A stretch of 64,000 nt of DNA from CBDBND01 sp965207985 (GCA_965207985.1 CBDBND010000032.1:434001-498000); one strand, 5' to 3'. Shown: positions 39,543-49,113, numbered from the stretch's first letter. Notes: generated from the sequence alone by a model not told the origin. Made by a program: numbers and translations.

Positions 39543-41128
39543 GTCGATCCTGAAAGACGCGGAGATTCTCTGTAATAGACTGTTATTGCGGATCAATTTT
39601 GTTGGCAATGGTGGTTCGGAATCGCCGGATTTTCTATACTGCAAGGCCGGTTCCTTGCAATTTCCGGATCAAAAAATGCGCCCCACATCAGCCGCCCCAC
39701 ATCAGCCAATGACGTCCCTTCTTTAGATCTCTTCCGCACCGCGCTTGAGAACATTCTCGATCAACGGCACGAACTTTATCGGCTCACCGAGTTGATCGAT
39801 TGGCAGGGTTTTGATGAGGCGTTTGGTGTCTTGTATTGCCCTGACAACGGCTGCCCGGCCAAAGCGACGCGGCTGATGGTGGGGCTTCAATATCTCAAGC
39901 ACGTGTATGGTCTGTCCGATGACCAGGTGGTGATGCGCTGGGTGGAGAACCCTTACTGGCAGCATTTTTGCGGCGAGGTGTATTTTCAGCATCACCCGCC
40001 GATTGATCCCAGCAGCATGTCGCGTTTCAGACGGCGCATTGGCCATTCAGGGTGCGAGAAAATTCTGCGGGCCACAGTTGATGCGGGTGTTCGGAGCAAG
40101 ACGGTCAAACCCGACGACTTCAAGCGTGTGACGGTGGATACCACGGTGCAGGAGAAGGCGGTGGCCTTTCCCACCGACAGCAAATTGCTGAACCGTTCGC
40201 GTGTGCGTCTTGTCAAGCTGTGCCACACACACGGTGTGGTGTTGCGGCAGAGCTACGCCCGTAAGGGCCCTGAGGCGCTGTTGCGGGCCAACCGTTATGG
40301 TCACGTCCGGCAGATGAGGCGCATGGGTGGTCAGATTAAGAAGCTCAAGACCTATCTGGGCCGGGTGGTGCGTGACACGGAGCGCAAGATCGCGGGCCAT
40401 AAGGGGTTGCAGGCGATTTTTGCCGGGGAGTTGGCGCTGGCCAGGCGGCTGCTCAGTCAACAGAAGATGGATCGCAACAAACTGTATAGCCTGCATGCCC
40501 CGGAGGTGGAGTGCATCGGCAAGGGCAAGGCCCACAAGCGTTATGAGTTTGGTGTCAAGGCCAGTATTGCAACGACAAACAGGAGCAACTTTATCGTTGG
40601 CGGCATGGCGTTGCCGGGGAATCCCTTTGATGGGCATACATTGCCAACAGCGTTGGAGCAGGTGCGCCGTTTGACAGGCTGTGTGGTTGAAGAAGTGTTT
40701 GTGGATCGTGGCTACCGTGGCCATGGCGAGGAAGCATCAAGGGTGTACATCTCGGGTCAACGGCGTGGCATAAAAACACAACGGCTGAAACGGTCACTGA
40801 AACGGCGTCAGGCGATTGAACCGGTTATCGGCCATCTGAAATCGGATGGACTGTTGGGACGCAATTACCTCAAGGGTACTGAAGGTGATCGCATGAATGT
40901 GGCACTGGCCTGTGCCGGCCATAACCTAAGACTGATCCTGAAGCGGCTCAGAATTTATTGCGCCCGCATTTTGGGCGCTACGTTGCTCCGGGACATGATC
41001 GGATTGCATGGAACGCGTCTTGCGGCGTCAATCATCCGATGGAAGCGACGGATGGCGTGGCAGACTGAACCTAACAGCACACATCTAACGCTCGTAGTGG
41101 TATGAAAAACGGGTTTTTCAGGATCGAC
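39543..41128 (+). mobile_element. IS5-superfamily insertion sequence (type B)
   Basis: 1586 bp with imperfect terminal inverted repeats (GTCGATCCTGAAAGACG on the left, GTCGATCCTGAAAAACC on the right). TAA flanks both ends (39540-39542 and 41129-41131), a 3-bp target duplication of the T-N-A kind. A left-end fragment of the same element is at 60399-60630. The two differ by a 14-bp tandem duplication in this copy, which affects the transposase start. Confidence 0.9.
39676..41105 (+). pseudogene. IS5-superfamily transposase (type B) with frameshifted N-terminus
   Basis: The main frame from the ATG at 39792 gives 437 residues: a DUF772-type N-terminal part (MVGLQYLKHVYGLSDDQVVMRW, then SSMSRFRRRIG), VTVDTTVQEKAVAFPTD (first Asp), an inserted basic helical region, YSLHAPEVECIGKGKAHKRYEFGVK, VEEVFVDRGYRGH (second Asp) and QAIEPVIGHLKSDG (Glu). 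The native start is probably the ATG at 39676, in frame if one copy of a 14-bp repeat (39680-39693, 39694-39707) is removed, giving 471 residues. As it stands, that start reaches a stop after 16 codons. An internal start could still give a protein missing the first 34 residues. Confidence 0.8.
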
Positions 41129-41155
41129 TAATTAAGGCCGTCATGCGAAGCATGC

Positions 41156-42100
41156 TCAAGGCCAATGGCTACCGTCGGGCTCGATGATCTGAGCCACGTC
41201 GGACACCATCGGGTCCACATGATCGTCAGGATACTCGAAATCATGGGGAATGTGGTTGTGATCTTGCGTCAGAATCCACTTGTACATGGCCGGGCGCTGG
41301 CGGGCCCAGACGGCGGCGGCGCGCTCTGCATTTTCCTTCGGATTTGAGTATGGATCGTGGTGAAAGTGATTGTGCAGGTCGCCGTCGGTGCGGCCGATTG
41401 CGAGAATGCCTTTCTCCGACGCAAAGCAGCCGTGATTGATGTAGGCCGGGCGCCAGAAATAGCCGCCGGTGGGCAAGTCGCCGAACTGCATCATCCAGGA
41501 CGTGCCCCAGATGTGATAGGCCTCCTCGGCGCAATCGTGATAGCTGATGTTGTCCTGCCAGAAGCCCGGCACCATGCAATAAAGAAAGGTGGACGCGCCG
41601 GTCTTGGGATCATTGCGCAAGGGTTTGACGCCGCAGCCTGGGGCGACACCCGGCATCCGCCGTGCTGTCATCATCCAGTCCAAACCTTCATAGGCGTTGA
41701 TCATCTTGAGCTGTTTGGGATCGTCGCAGTCGTCGTGATTGGCATCGGATTCTTCAAAGCTGGGCGGGCCGAAATTGTAGAAGATGAGGGCCAGCGCCCC
41801 CTCATCCGACGACCACGCCGGCAGATGAACACCGGCCGGCACAAAGAAATAGGCCCCCTTGCCCCACACTTGATCACCGATTTTCATGGAGCCTTCCATC
41901 AGCAGAAATTCGTATTCGGCATAACTAAACCCTGGCGGCTGTGAAAAACCGGCGTCGTATTGCACCGTCATGGTCACCGCACCGGTATCCGTATCCATGC
42001 TCAAGGCTTTGTATTGAATGCCGCCCGGCATGCCGGCCAGGGTTATTTTCTTAAAACCAACATCGCGGTCGACAAAGGGCTCGATATGGGGGCGGGCCAT
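41156..42100 (-). CDS. Bicupin-like (DUF4437-type) protein, copy 1
   Basis: 314 residues, no signal peptide. An N-terminal cupin region is seen in FLLMEGSMKIGDQVWGKGAYFFVPAGVHLPAWSSDEG, and a second in YHDCAEEAYHIWGTSWMMQFGDLPTGGYFWRPAYINHG, where His, Glu and His could bind metal, followed by the His-rich end GDLHNHFHHDPYS. The Asp/His-rich linker ANHDDCDD is conserved in the next gene, which is a close paralogue. The DUF4437 assignment is by layout and tentative. The substrate is unknown. Its 3' end is near the IS5-type element. Confidence 0.7.
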   Translation of the reverse strand: MARPHIEPFVDRDVGFKKITLAGMPGGIQYKALSMDTDTGAVTMTVQYDAGFSQPPGFSYAEYEFLLMEGSMKIGDQVWGKGAYFFVPAGVHLPAWSSDEGALALIFYNFGPPSFEESDANHDDCDDPKQLKMINAYEGLDWMMTARRMPGVAPGCGVKPLRNDPKTGASTFLYCMVPGFWQDNISYHDCAEEAYHIWGTSWMMQFGDLPTGGYFWRPAYINHGCFASEKGILAIGRTDGDLHNHFHHDPYSNPKENAERAAAVWARQRPAMYKWILTQDHNHIPHDFEYPDDHVDPMVSDVAQIIEPDGSHWP

Positions 42101-42161
42101 GGGCGTCTCCTATTAATTTCCCAAACGGTAGCGCAGCCGATCAGTGGGAGGCAAAAGAAAA

Positions 42162-42184
42162 GTCCGGCAGGTCACATGCCGGGC
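42162..42184 (-). terminator. Rho-independent terminator between the cupin genes
   Basis: On the minus strand GCCCGGCA and TGCCGGAC form a stem around a 7-base loop, followed by TTTTCTTTT. It lies about 27 bases past the stop of the upstream cupin gene, so the two cupin copies are probably separate or only partly coupled transcripts. Confidence 0.85.
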
Positions 42185-42210
42185 TTATCTGCGAACCATT
42201 TGCAATTCTT

Positions 42211-43149
42211 TTACGGCCAGTGACTCCCATCGGGATTGATCATCTGCGCCGGGCCCGACTTCATGGGATCCGAATGGTCGTGCGGATGCTCAAAGTCATG
42301 CGGAATGTGGTTGTGCTCCTGGGTCAGGATCCACTTGTACATGGCCGGACGTTGGCGGGCCAAACGGGCGGCTGCTCGTTCCGCGTTCTCTTGCGGTGTC
42401 GAATACGGATCGTGATGGAAGTGATTGTGCAAGTCACCATCGGTACGGCCGATGGCAAGAATGCCTTTCTCTGAGGCGAAGCAGCCATGATTGATGTAGG
42501 CCGGGCGCCAGAAGTAGCCACCGGTGGGCAAATCACCGAACTGCATCATGAAAGAGGTACCCCAGATGTGATAGGCCTCCTCGGCGCAGTCGTGATAGCT
42601 GATGTTGTCCTGCCAGAAGCCCGGCACCATGCAGTACAGGAACGTCATGCCGTGGGTCTTGGTGTCATAGTGCAGCATTTTGAGCAGACAGCCGGGGGCT
42701 GTGGCCGGGTATAAGGCGTTGCCGGTCCAGTCCAATCCGTCATAGGAGCTGACGCTGGCGTAGTTCGTCTCATCACAATCGTCGTGATTGGCGTCGGACT
42801 CTTCAAAGCTGGGTGGGCCGTGGTTGTAAAAGACCAGGCAAAGTGCGCCTTCATCTGTTGAAATGGCGGGCATGGCCTTACCGGCCGGAATGAAGAAGTA
42901 GTAGCCCTTACCGCAGACTTGGTCGCCGATCTTCAACGAGCCTTCCTGAATGAACAGCTCGTAATCGTTGTAGCAAAAGCCAGGCGGTGAATTGTAACCG
43001 GCGTCGTACTGCACCGTCATGGTGGCAGCACCGGTATCGGTGTCCATGCTCAAAGTCTTGTACTGCATGCCGTTGGGCATGCCGGCCATGGTCATTTTCT
43101 TGAAGCCGACGTCACGGTCGACAAAGGGTTCAATATGTGGGCGGGGCAT
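42211..43149 (-). CDS. Bicupin-like (DUF4437-type) protein, copy 2
   Basis: 312 residues, close paralogue of the next gene on this strand. It keeps the starting PHIEPFVDRDVGFKK, the cupin blocks (LFIQEGSLKIGDQVCGKGYYFFIPAGKAMP; YHDCAEEAYHIWGTSFMMQFGD) and the NHFHHDPYSTPQENAERAAA end. The main difference is in the middle (residues about 130-165), where the two diverge. A clear terminator follows. It is preceded by a small hypothetical gene 76 bases upstream that may share its transcript. Confidence 0.7.
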   Translation of the reverse strand: MPRPHIEPFVDRDVGFKKMTMAGMPNGMQYKTLSMDTDTGAATMTVQYDAGYNSPPGFCYNDYELFIQEGSLKIGDQVCGKGYYFFIPAGKAMPAISTDEGALCLVFYNHGPPSFEESDANHDDCDETNYASVSSYDGLDWTGNALYPATAPGCLLKMLHYDTKTHGMTFLYCMVPGFWQDNISYHDCAEEAYHIWGTSFMMQFGDLPTGGYFWRPAYINHGCFASEKGILAIGRTDGDLHNHFHHDPYSTPQENAERAAARLARQRPAMYKWILTQEHNHIPHDFEHPHDHSDPMKSGPAQMINPDGSHWP

Positions 43150-43225
43150 TGTGCGTCTCCTTTAACTTAGGTGCAGCATCCGTTGTTGCGGGTGCGCCTG
43201 CAAACGGTGTGACCTGAAACTCGGC

Positions 43226-43504
43226 TTAGTAGACGACCTGTAGGGGGCGGCCGTCGCGGGGTCGGATTTCATCCTTGGGAATCACGCGGCGATTTTCCGC
43301 ATGCCAGTGAAACCCACGGGTCTGAATGCGGTGCAGAAAATCGTTCACCCACTTCTCACGGTCGTCCGCTAAATCTTCCATTTGCTGAACGATCGTTTCG
43401 TAGCGCGCGATCTGGTCTTGCAGTTCCTCGTCGAACCACGTTTTTTCTTCGGCCGTCATGTCTGGCCGGAGATTGCCTTTAACGAGTTGACTTCCAACTG
43501 TCAC
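43226..43504 (-). CDS. Small hypothetical protein
   Basis: 92 residues, acidic, likely helical in the middle (DEELQDQIARYETIVQQMEDLADDREKWVNDFLHRI), with FHWHAENRR near the end. A GGAGGGA ribosome site lies 5 bases before the start. I do not recognise a family. It lies just upstream of the duplicated cupin genes on the same strand and may belong with them. Confidence 0.6.
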   Translation of the reverse strand: MTVGSQLVKGNLRPDMTAEEKTWFDEELQDQIARYETIVQQMEDLADDREKWVNDFLHRIQTRGFHWHAENRRVIPKDEIRPRDGRPLQVVY

Positions 43505-43579
43505 AGCGTCCCTCCTTTTTTATCGGTCATCCTTTATAGCAAGAAAACCGGGGCTGAAAACCGGCTAACCGCTGACTCC

Positions 43580-44305
43580 TTACAATCCTAAAAAGACGAT
43601 GGCACTGCCGGACAGCGCCACAGCGCCGCCCGCGGCGGCATGGCTGAACCGGGCGGCCGGCCCCAAAGTAACCTTGCGTAAACCCGCCAATCCGGCAGCC
43701 ACCAGCGCCGTCATGGTCACCAATGTGGCCAGGCCGAAGACAGCAGAGACGACGATCACACCACCCCAACTGGCCGCGGCAGCCGGATACATCAACACCG
43801 GGATCAACGGCTCGCAGGGCCCGAGAACGAAAATGACGAACAAGGCCCATGGCGTCAGACCAAAACCCGATGTGGCCCCATGAGGAGCGGTGTGAACGTG
43901 ACTATGACTGTGGTGATGGGTGTGTTCATGGGTGTGCATGATCCCGTCACCGTGATGGTGCGCGTGGGTATGGGGCCGGTCCTTGATGGCCCGCTTCATG
44001 CCCCAGGCAAAGTACGTGACGCCGAACGCGATCAGAGCCCAAGCCGCCCAATCACCGCGGACGGATTCGACAAGTTCCAAATTGCCGACGGCCACGCCAA
44101 TGGAAATGCCTATGGCCCCCAAAGTCACCGAGCTGGCCACATGGCCCAGGCCACATAGGCTGGTGACGCCGAGGGCCTTGGCAAAGGACCATCGCCGGGC
44201 TTTCGCCATGACGATGAAGGGCAGATAGTGATCCGGCCCGAGCAGTGTATGCACGCAGCCGATGGATGCCGCTGTCAGCACCAACACCAGAAGTTCAGGT
44301 GTCAA
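43580..44305 (-). CDS. NicO/RcnA-like metal exporter with His-rich loop
   Basis: 241 residues with six predicted helices. The first helix ends with GCVHTLLGPDHYLPF, the H-x-x-x-GPDH metal-site motif of the nickel/cobalt NicO and UreH/HupE group. Between helices 3 and 4 lies a loop with many His residues (HTHAHHHGDGIMHTHEHTHH and further HS/HV pairs), typical of RcnA-type exporters. The probable cargo is Ni2+ or Co2+ leaving the cytoplasm, but the direction is inferred. No RcnR-like regulator is next to it. Monocistronic. Confidence 0.75.
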   Translation of the reverse strand: MTPELLVLVLTAASIGCVHTLLGPDHYLPFIVMAKARRWSFAKALGVTSLCGLGHVASSVTLGAIGISIGVAVGNLELVESVRGDWAAWALIAFGVTYFAWGMKRAIKDRPHTHAHHHGDGIMHTHEHTHHHSHSHVHTAPHGATSGFGLTPWALFVIFVLGPCEPLIPVLMYPAAAASWGGVIVVSAVFGLATLVTMTALVAAGLAGLRKVTLGPAARFSHAAAGGAVALSGSAIVFLGL

Positions 44306-44417
44306 AACGTCCCCAAGACTTTTGTTACTTATTGAACCGGACAGGTAGCGGGATTCTGGCGGGGAGGCAAGACCAACTAGGCCCAGACAAAGGGTAAAAT
44401 TTTCTAAAGTGAGGTCT

Positions 44418-45230
44418 TTAGCGGTCTTGTGACCGGGCTGGAGTGAGACGGTCCAAACGGACCCTATGGCGCTCGTCCGACAGCAGAGCTAAACCGCCGT
44501 AAACGGTAATCAGCACGCCTAGGCCCGTGGCGCCGACAATGAGAAACATTATCAATATCTGATAACGCACCGCATCGGTGGGTGGGACACCGGCGAGAAT
44601 CTGCCCGGTCATCATACCCGGCAAAGCGACGAGGCCTGCCGTCGCCATGGCATTGATGGACGGCATCAGGCCGTTGCGGATGGACGACCGCATGACGGGA
44701 CCGCACGCCTGCCAGCGGGTCGCGCCAAGACAGAGCTGGGCTTCGATGGCAGTGCGGTCGCGGGTCATGCCGGTTGTGAGTGTGTTCAAGGACAGCGCAA
44801 TGCCGGTCATGGAATTACCGAGGATCATGCCAAGGATGGGAATGGCGTATTGCGGATCGAACCAAGGGTCAGGGCGAATTTGCGTGGTCAGAGCAAGGAT
44901 CGTGACCAGCATGGAGGCAAAGGTCATGGCCGAAGCGCCCAGACCGTATGACCAAAGCCCTTGCAAGGTCCGTTCCTGACGCGCCGTCACTTCATATCCG
45001 GCAAAGCCCACCATGACCAAGGCAATGGCGCCGGTCCACCAGGGCGACGCCAAAGCGAACAGCGTGGTGAGAATAAATCCGATGAGCAAAAGCTGAATGA
45101 CCATGCGCAAGGTGGCGATGGTCAAAGTGCGCTCCAGTTTCAGACCCAGCACAACGGAAAGAACACCGTTGGCCAAAATCAAAATGGCGCCGATAGCGAG
45201 ATCGGAAACACTGAGCGCGATGTAATTCAT
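44418..45230 (-). CDS. fetB: FetB-like ABC permease (metal export)
   Basis: 270 residues with about seven helices and the family UPF0014 blocks: LILANGVLSVVLGLKLERTLTIATLRMVIQLLLIGFIL, YAIPILGMILGNSMTGIALSLN and ALPGMMTGQILAGVPPTDAVRYQI. In E. coli FetAB exports iron and protects against oxidative stress; here the cargo is inferred. It overlaps fetA by 4 bases and closes a six-gene minus-strand operon that also carries a small catabolic set. Confidence 0.88.
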   Translation of the reverse strand: MNYIALSVSDLAIGAILILANGVLSVVLGLKLERTLTIATLRMVIQLLLIGFILTTLFALASPWWTGAIALVMVGFAGYEVTARQERTLQGLWSYGLGASAMTFASMLVTILALTTQIRPDPWFDPQYAIPILGMILGNSMTGIALSLNTLTTGMTRDRTAIEAQLCLGATRWQACGPVMRSSIRNGLMPSINAMATAGLVALPGMMTGQILAGVPPTDAVRYQILIMFLIVGATGLGVLITVYGGLALLSDERHRVRLDRLTPARSQDR

Positions 45231-45877
45231 AGCGGTGCGCTCTCCTGATCGACAGCAACGCCACCGTCTTCCACATGGGCCATGCGTGCACCAAGGCGTG
45301 CAGCCTGTTCCTGAATATGGGTGACAATGATGAGCGTGGTGCCGGCGGCAAGTTTGCCTTTTAAAACGGCCTCAACCGCTGCGGTCGCCTCGGCGTCCAG
45401 GGCCGACGTGGGTTCGTCGAGCAACAAAACCTCGGGGTCTTTTTGCAAGGCCCGCGCCAAAGCCAAACGTTGCTTTTCACCCGTGGACAGTTGTGTGACC
45501 GGCCAATCCAAACAGGAAGGATCCAAAAGAAGATTTGCCAACACCGTCATTACCGTCGAATCGGCTGGCATGTGATCGGCCACGTGATCGCCCCACCATC
45601 CGGACTCCGCCGGCACATAAGCCACGGATCGGCGCCATCGAGGAGCGGGCACGCCAGACCGCTTGAACGTTTGGGTTTCCGCCTCTCCCCCGTTCACATC
45701 CAGATCAGCGATGGCACGGAGCAACAAGGTCTTCCCCGCCCCGGACGGACCGGTAACGGCCAAACAGGCGCCGTCGGGCAACTCGAGTGAGACCGGAGCG
45801 AGATTTAAAGGCTGGAGATTGTGAAGTCGTAACACGGGACCATGGTGCGCTGGTTCAACCGCCGGCGTCCAGATCAC
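45227..45877 (-). CDS. fetA: FetA-like ABC ATP-binding protein
   Basis: 216 residues, an ABC ATPase: Walker A VTGPSGAGKTLLLRAI (about residues 40-55), signature QLSTGEKQRLALARAL, Walker B VLLLDEPTSALD and the H-loop IIVTH. It pairs with the FetB-like permease it overlaps. The GTG start used here lies inside the upstream oxidoreductase gene (23-base overlap); a GTG 42 bases later would give a protein without overlap and is possible. The last gene pair of the operon, it would drive metal export. Confidence 0.85.
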   Translation of the reverse strand: MIWTPAVEPAHHGPVLRLHNLQPLNLAPVSLELPDGACLAVTGPSGAGKTLLLRAIADLDVNGGEAETQTFKRSGVPAPRWRRSVAYVPAESGWWGDHVADHMPADSTVMTVLANLLLDPSCLDWPVTQLSTGEKQRLALARALQKDPEVLLLDEPTSALDAEATAAVEAVLKGKLAAGTTLIIVTHIQEQAARLGARMAHVEDGGVAVDQESAPL

Positions 45878-46865
45878 CGCCGACGCGGATCACCGCCCGG
45901 CCTCTGACTTGTCGGGTTTCCAAGCGCTGGTGAAGATCGGCCACCTCTTCCAATGCCACTTCTTCGGTGATGGGAACCTTCCACACACCTGTGGCTACAT
46001 TGTCGATGATGGTGCGGGCGGAGTCGCTATCCGGTGGATCCTCTATCGGAGCCACATTCATTCCCGCCACGCTGATGTTCTTGAAAATGAGGGTGGGAAT
46101 GTCCACCGGCTCGGGCATGGGCCCGGAGGTGGCGCCGATGTAAACAAGCCGGCCCATGGGCGCCAGCACATCGATGTTATGAGCCGCGTTGGGTCCGCCA
46201 TTGCCGTCGACAATGACATCCACCCCGCGCCCGCCGGTGGCCTCTTTGACCGCGTCAACCCAGTCATCGGTGGTGTAATCGAAGACGTGATCAGCGCCGA
46301 ACGTCTTGGCGAACGAAACTTTTTCCTCTCCACCGGCCAATCCAATGACCGTGCACCCCACACTCTTTGCGATCTGCGTGCCCATGATGGCAATGGGTCC
46401 GGCAGCGGAATGCAAGAGACAGGTCTCGCCCGGCTGCAGACGGCCGGCCTTGTAAAGGGCGTACCAGGCCGTGGTCGAGCAACCGCGATAGACGCAGCCC
46501 GTTTTAAGATCGATGCGGTCATCCAAATCCAAAAGTTGCGTGGCATCGGTGGCGATGGAGTAATCCGCATAGGCGCCGAAGCTGGAGCGGGAAATCACCC
46601 GCTTGCCCATGAGCAACGCATCCACACCCTCGCCCACCGCATCGACAATGCCCGTATGCTCCAGTCCCGGGGTGAACGGAAAGGCAATCGGCATGAACGT
46701 GATCTTGCCGGCTCGGGCCATGGCATCGAACGGGTTCATGCCCACATAGGCGACACGCAGACGCGCCTGGCCGGGGCCAGGCTCAGGGACAGGAACCTCC
46801 CTCAGTTCCATGGCCTCCGGTCCGCCGAAAGCGTCCATCTGTATGGCGCGCATCGTCTGTGTCAT
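45855..46865 (-). CDS. Zinc-type alcohol dehydrogenase / quinone oxidoreductase family
   Basis: 336 residues of the medium-chain dehydrogenase fold. N-terminal GroES-like part with GGPEAMELREVPVPEPGPGQARLRV and YVGMNPFDAMARAGK, and a central nucleotide-binding part with GETCLLHSAAGPIAIMGTQIAKSVG and HVFDYTTDDWVDAVKEATGGRGVDVI. It resembles NADPH:quinone reductase (QOR/CurA class) and lacks the structural Zn cysteines. It overlaps the VOC gene by 4 bases. Probably reduces a conjugated carbonyl or quinone in the same pathway as the VOC protein; the substrate is unknown. Confidence 0.85.
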   Translation of the reverse strand: MTQTMRAIQMDAFGGPEAMELREVPVPEPGPGQARLRVAYVGMNPFDAMARAGKITFMPIAFPFTPGLEHTGIVDAVGEGVDALLMGKRVISRSSFGAYADYSIATDATQLLDLDDRIDLKTGCVYRGCSTTAWYALYKAGRLQPGETCLLHSAAGPIAIMGTQIAKSVGCTVIGLAGGEEKVSFAKTFGADHVFDYTTDDWVDAVKEATGGRGVDVIVDGNGGPNAAHNIDVLAPMGRLVYIGATSGPMPEPVDIPTLIFKNISVAGMNVAPIEDPPDSDSARTIIDNVATGVWKVPITEEVALEEVADLHQRLETRQVRGRAVIRVGGDLDAGG

Positions 46866-47836
46866 GCCGTCTCTTCGATCAATTCCATCAATGCACCGGA
46901 GCCCGGGTTGCGCACCATGGCCGCGCGGCGCGATCCGTCGCCAGGGAGAATAATCTCAACCGGTTCTGAATACACGTTAGCGCCAATGGCGGCACATGTT
47001 TCAAGGGCCGTGTCCAAATCCGCCACCAAAAACCCCTGAGCCAGATAACCGATGTTGGGCGCTCGGGCGAGATCCCCTTTTGACGGTGCTTCATAATTGA
47101 GGGGATGGGACAAGGCGATCTTGCCGAAGGGGTGATCGCTGGCAACGAATGTTGCGCGGGTGTGTGCATTTTTTAGCCGGTCGAGAAAGTGATTGGTCTC
47201 TGGCTTATCGAGCACATCGTCGATGATGACATGCAGGCCGAGAACCTCGGTGTAAAACGCCATGGCTTTGTCGTGATCGGTGATGGAATGGGACGTTGTC
47301 GCCACTTGGGTGAAACCGGTTTTGGTTTTGCCTTCCGCATCGACAACGGCGCGCAGTTTGCCGACAGCAGTGCTTTCATCGCCGGTCAGCTCCACCAGAT
47401 TGATGGCAAGATTGTCCGGTCCGTCGAACAGGACTTCCACCGGCTGGCCTGCTGCAGCGCTGACCTCGTAGCCGACCGGTTCTGACCAGAAAGGATATCC
47501 TTTGGCCTGCAGGTCCTTGGTGGTGGCGCGGATGTCGTCCACATAGAAATTCAGGTTCCACAAACCCCGGTACGTGCGGTCCCCGGGCTGGGCGATGGGT
47601 TTGCGGTCGTCGGCATGAAAGTCGATGGCCAGCACCCGGCCGACTTTTGACGCGCCTGCAGAAAACAGAATCGCTTCTGCCGAAGAGCCTTGCGGCAGTT
47701 GCCAGTGGGTTTCGAACGCAGCGCCGCTAAAGGTTTCTGTTGCACTGGCGTCCAAACCGATCACCTCGCCATAAAAAGCACGGGCCGTTTCCAATGACGA
47801 AACGCCGAGAACGGCGATGCTGAGGGGGGATGCCAT
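46862..47836 (-). CDS. Two-module VOC (extradiol dioxygenase/glyoxalase) protein
   Basis: 324 residues with two vicinal-oxygen-chelate modules, about 5-155 and 180-320. The second keeps the classic extradiol metal ligands: His in QVATTSHSITDHDKAMAFYTEVLG, His in KIALSHPLNYE and Glu in GALMELIE. The first module lacks a clear His-His-Glu set and is probably structural, as in type I extradiol enzymes. Ring cleavage of a catechol is a reasonable idea but not shown. It sits between the MFS transporter and the oxidoreductase with overlaps of 1 and 4 bases. Confidence 0.75.
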   Translation of the reverse strand: MASPLSIAVLGVSSLETARAFYGEVIGLDASATETFSGAAFETHWQLPQGSSAEAILFSAGASKVGRVLAIDFHADDRKPIAQPGDRTYRGLWNLNFYVDDIRATTKDLQAKGYPFWSEPVGYEVSAAAGQPVEVLFDGPDNLAINLVELTGDESTAVGKLRAVVDAEGKTKTGFTQVATTSHSITDHDKAMAFYTEVLGLHVIIDDVLDKPETNHFLDRLKNAHTRATFVASDHPFGKIALSHPLNYEAPSKGDLARAPNIGYLAQGFLVADLDTALETCAAIGANVYSEPVEIILPGDGSRRAAMVRNPGSGALMELIEETA

Positions 47837-49113
47837 CAGTTATGCGCCATCAACGCTTCGTCGATGTCCTGGCCTGAGCGCATGTTGTCCATGCCGAGAG
47901 CCGCAAACCCGCAAAGTAGCAGCGGCGGGACGGTGGCTAAGGCGAAGGCCAATTCCCATCCGAGGGGGTCCACCGCCCAAGCCACGGCAAGCGGAAACAG
48001 GATATGTCCGGTGTTGATGCCGAAGGTTCCCGCAATGGCGACGCCTGTTGCCCGCATGTGGGTGGGAAATTGCTCGGTGAGGAAAGTCCCCATGACCGCG
48101 TTTGAGCCATAGAAAAAAGCCGCCATAAGACTGAACCAGAGGATATCGCCGGCAAAGGTTGTGGGAATCCAAATCAAGCCGCACATGGCCAAAGCGCCGA
48201 GCCAATTCCAGATGACGATGGTGTTGCGCCGGGTGGTGACGAACTCACCCACCAATGAGGACCCGATATAGCCAAGTATTCCGATGCCGTAGGCAACACC
48301 GACAACCAGGGTGGCCGTCTCTGGGCTATAGCCTCGCACTTCGTTGAAAAATGACGGGAAGTAAAACGCCGTACCGGCATAGGCACCGCCCGACATAAAA
48401 AACAGCGTAAAGCACAACACCGTGCGTTTGCGCATATCGGGGGCAAACAGAGCCCGAATGCGATGGCTCCAGGTTTCTTCCGGATTGGCCTTAATGCGCG
48501 ATTGACGCGTTTCCTCAAACCGCCGGCTCTCTGGAAGAAATCGCCATAGCGACAAGGCGATGGGTACGACAAAAAGCGCTGGCAGAAAAATCGCCCGCCA
48601 GCCGAAGTTGGCCATGAGAGGGGCTGCAATCATTGCCGCCGTGAACCAGCCGATGGGATACCCGCATTGCAAAAATCCGGTCATCAATCCGCGGTACCGG
48701 GCGGGGGCCGCTTCAGAGGTATAGGTAACAACAATAGGGGCGATGCCGATGGACACGGCAAAACCGACCGTGCGCAACACCGCCAGAGTGATGAAATCGG
48801 GCACCCAAAAGTGCAAACCGACGAGCAGCGCTGACGCCGAGAGGGTGCCGACAAAGATGATCTTGCGGCCGTAGCGGTCGGCCAGGCTGCCCATAATGAC
48901 GGCGGAGATTGACGCAAGGATGAATGACGCGGTGAGGATCCAGCCGATTTCATCCAAATCCCGTCCAAACTCGTTTCTGATGCCCGGAACCGCATAGCCG
49001 AACAAAGACTGATCCAAATTGGTCAGAGTCCAGCCCAGGAGACAAACGCCGAAGATCAACAACGGATATCCCCGGACCTGTGTGGTGAAATCTCTAACGG
49101 AAAACGAACGCAT
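47836..49113 (-). CDS. MFS transporter, aromatic-acid/H+ symporter-like
   Basis: 425 residues, twelve helices. The loop between helices 2 and 3 has the MFS motif GSLADRYGRKIIFVG, and DQSLFGYAVPGI is found in helix 1, as in the aromatic acid:H+ symporter (AAHS) group. Half-way there is the long cytoplasmic loop (RRFEETRQSRIKANPEETWSHRIRALFAP). Genes for a VOC protein, an oxidoreductase and an alpha/beta-hydrolase-fold protein share its operon, so it may import the starting compound of that pathway. The compound itself cannot be told. Confidence 0.85.
   Translation of the reverse strand: MRSFSVRDFTTQVRGYPLLIFGVCLLGWTLTNLDQSLFGYAVPGIRNEFGRDLDEIGWILTASFILASISAVIMGSLADRYGRKIIFVGTLSASALLVGLHFWVPDFITLAVLRTVGFAVSIGIAPIVVTYTSEAAPARYRGLMTGFLQCGYPIGWFTAAMIAAPLMANFGWRAIFLPALFVVPIALSLWRFLPESRRFEETRQSRIKANPEETWSHRIRALFAPDMRKRTVLCFTLFFMSGGAYAGTAFYFPSFFNEVRGYSPETATLVVGVAYGIGILGYIGSSLVGEFVTTRRNTIVIWNWLGALAMCGLIWIPTTFAGDILWFSLMAAFFYGSNAVMGTFLTEQFPTHMRATGVAIAGTFGINTGHILFPLAVAWAVDPLGWELAFALATVPPLLLCGFAALGMDNMRSGQDIDEALMAHN

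Noticed and set aside
43870..43985. Short repeats of CATG/GTG triplets suggesting a microsatellite or CRISPR-like array
   Set aside because: They are His codons of the metal exporter's loop, not spaced repeats.
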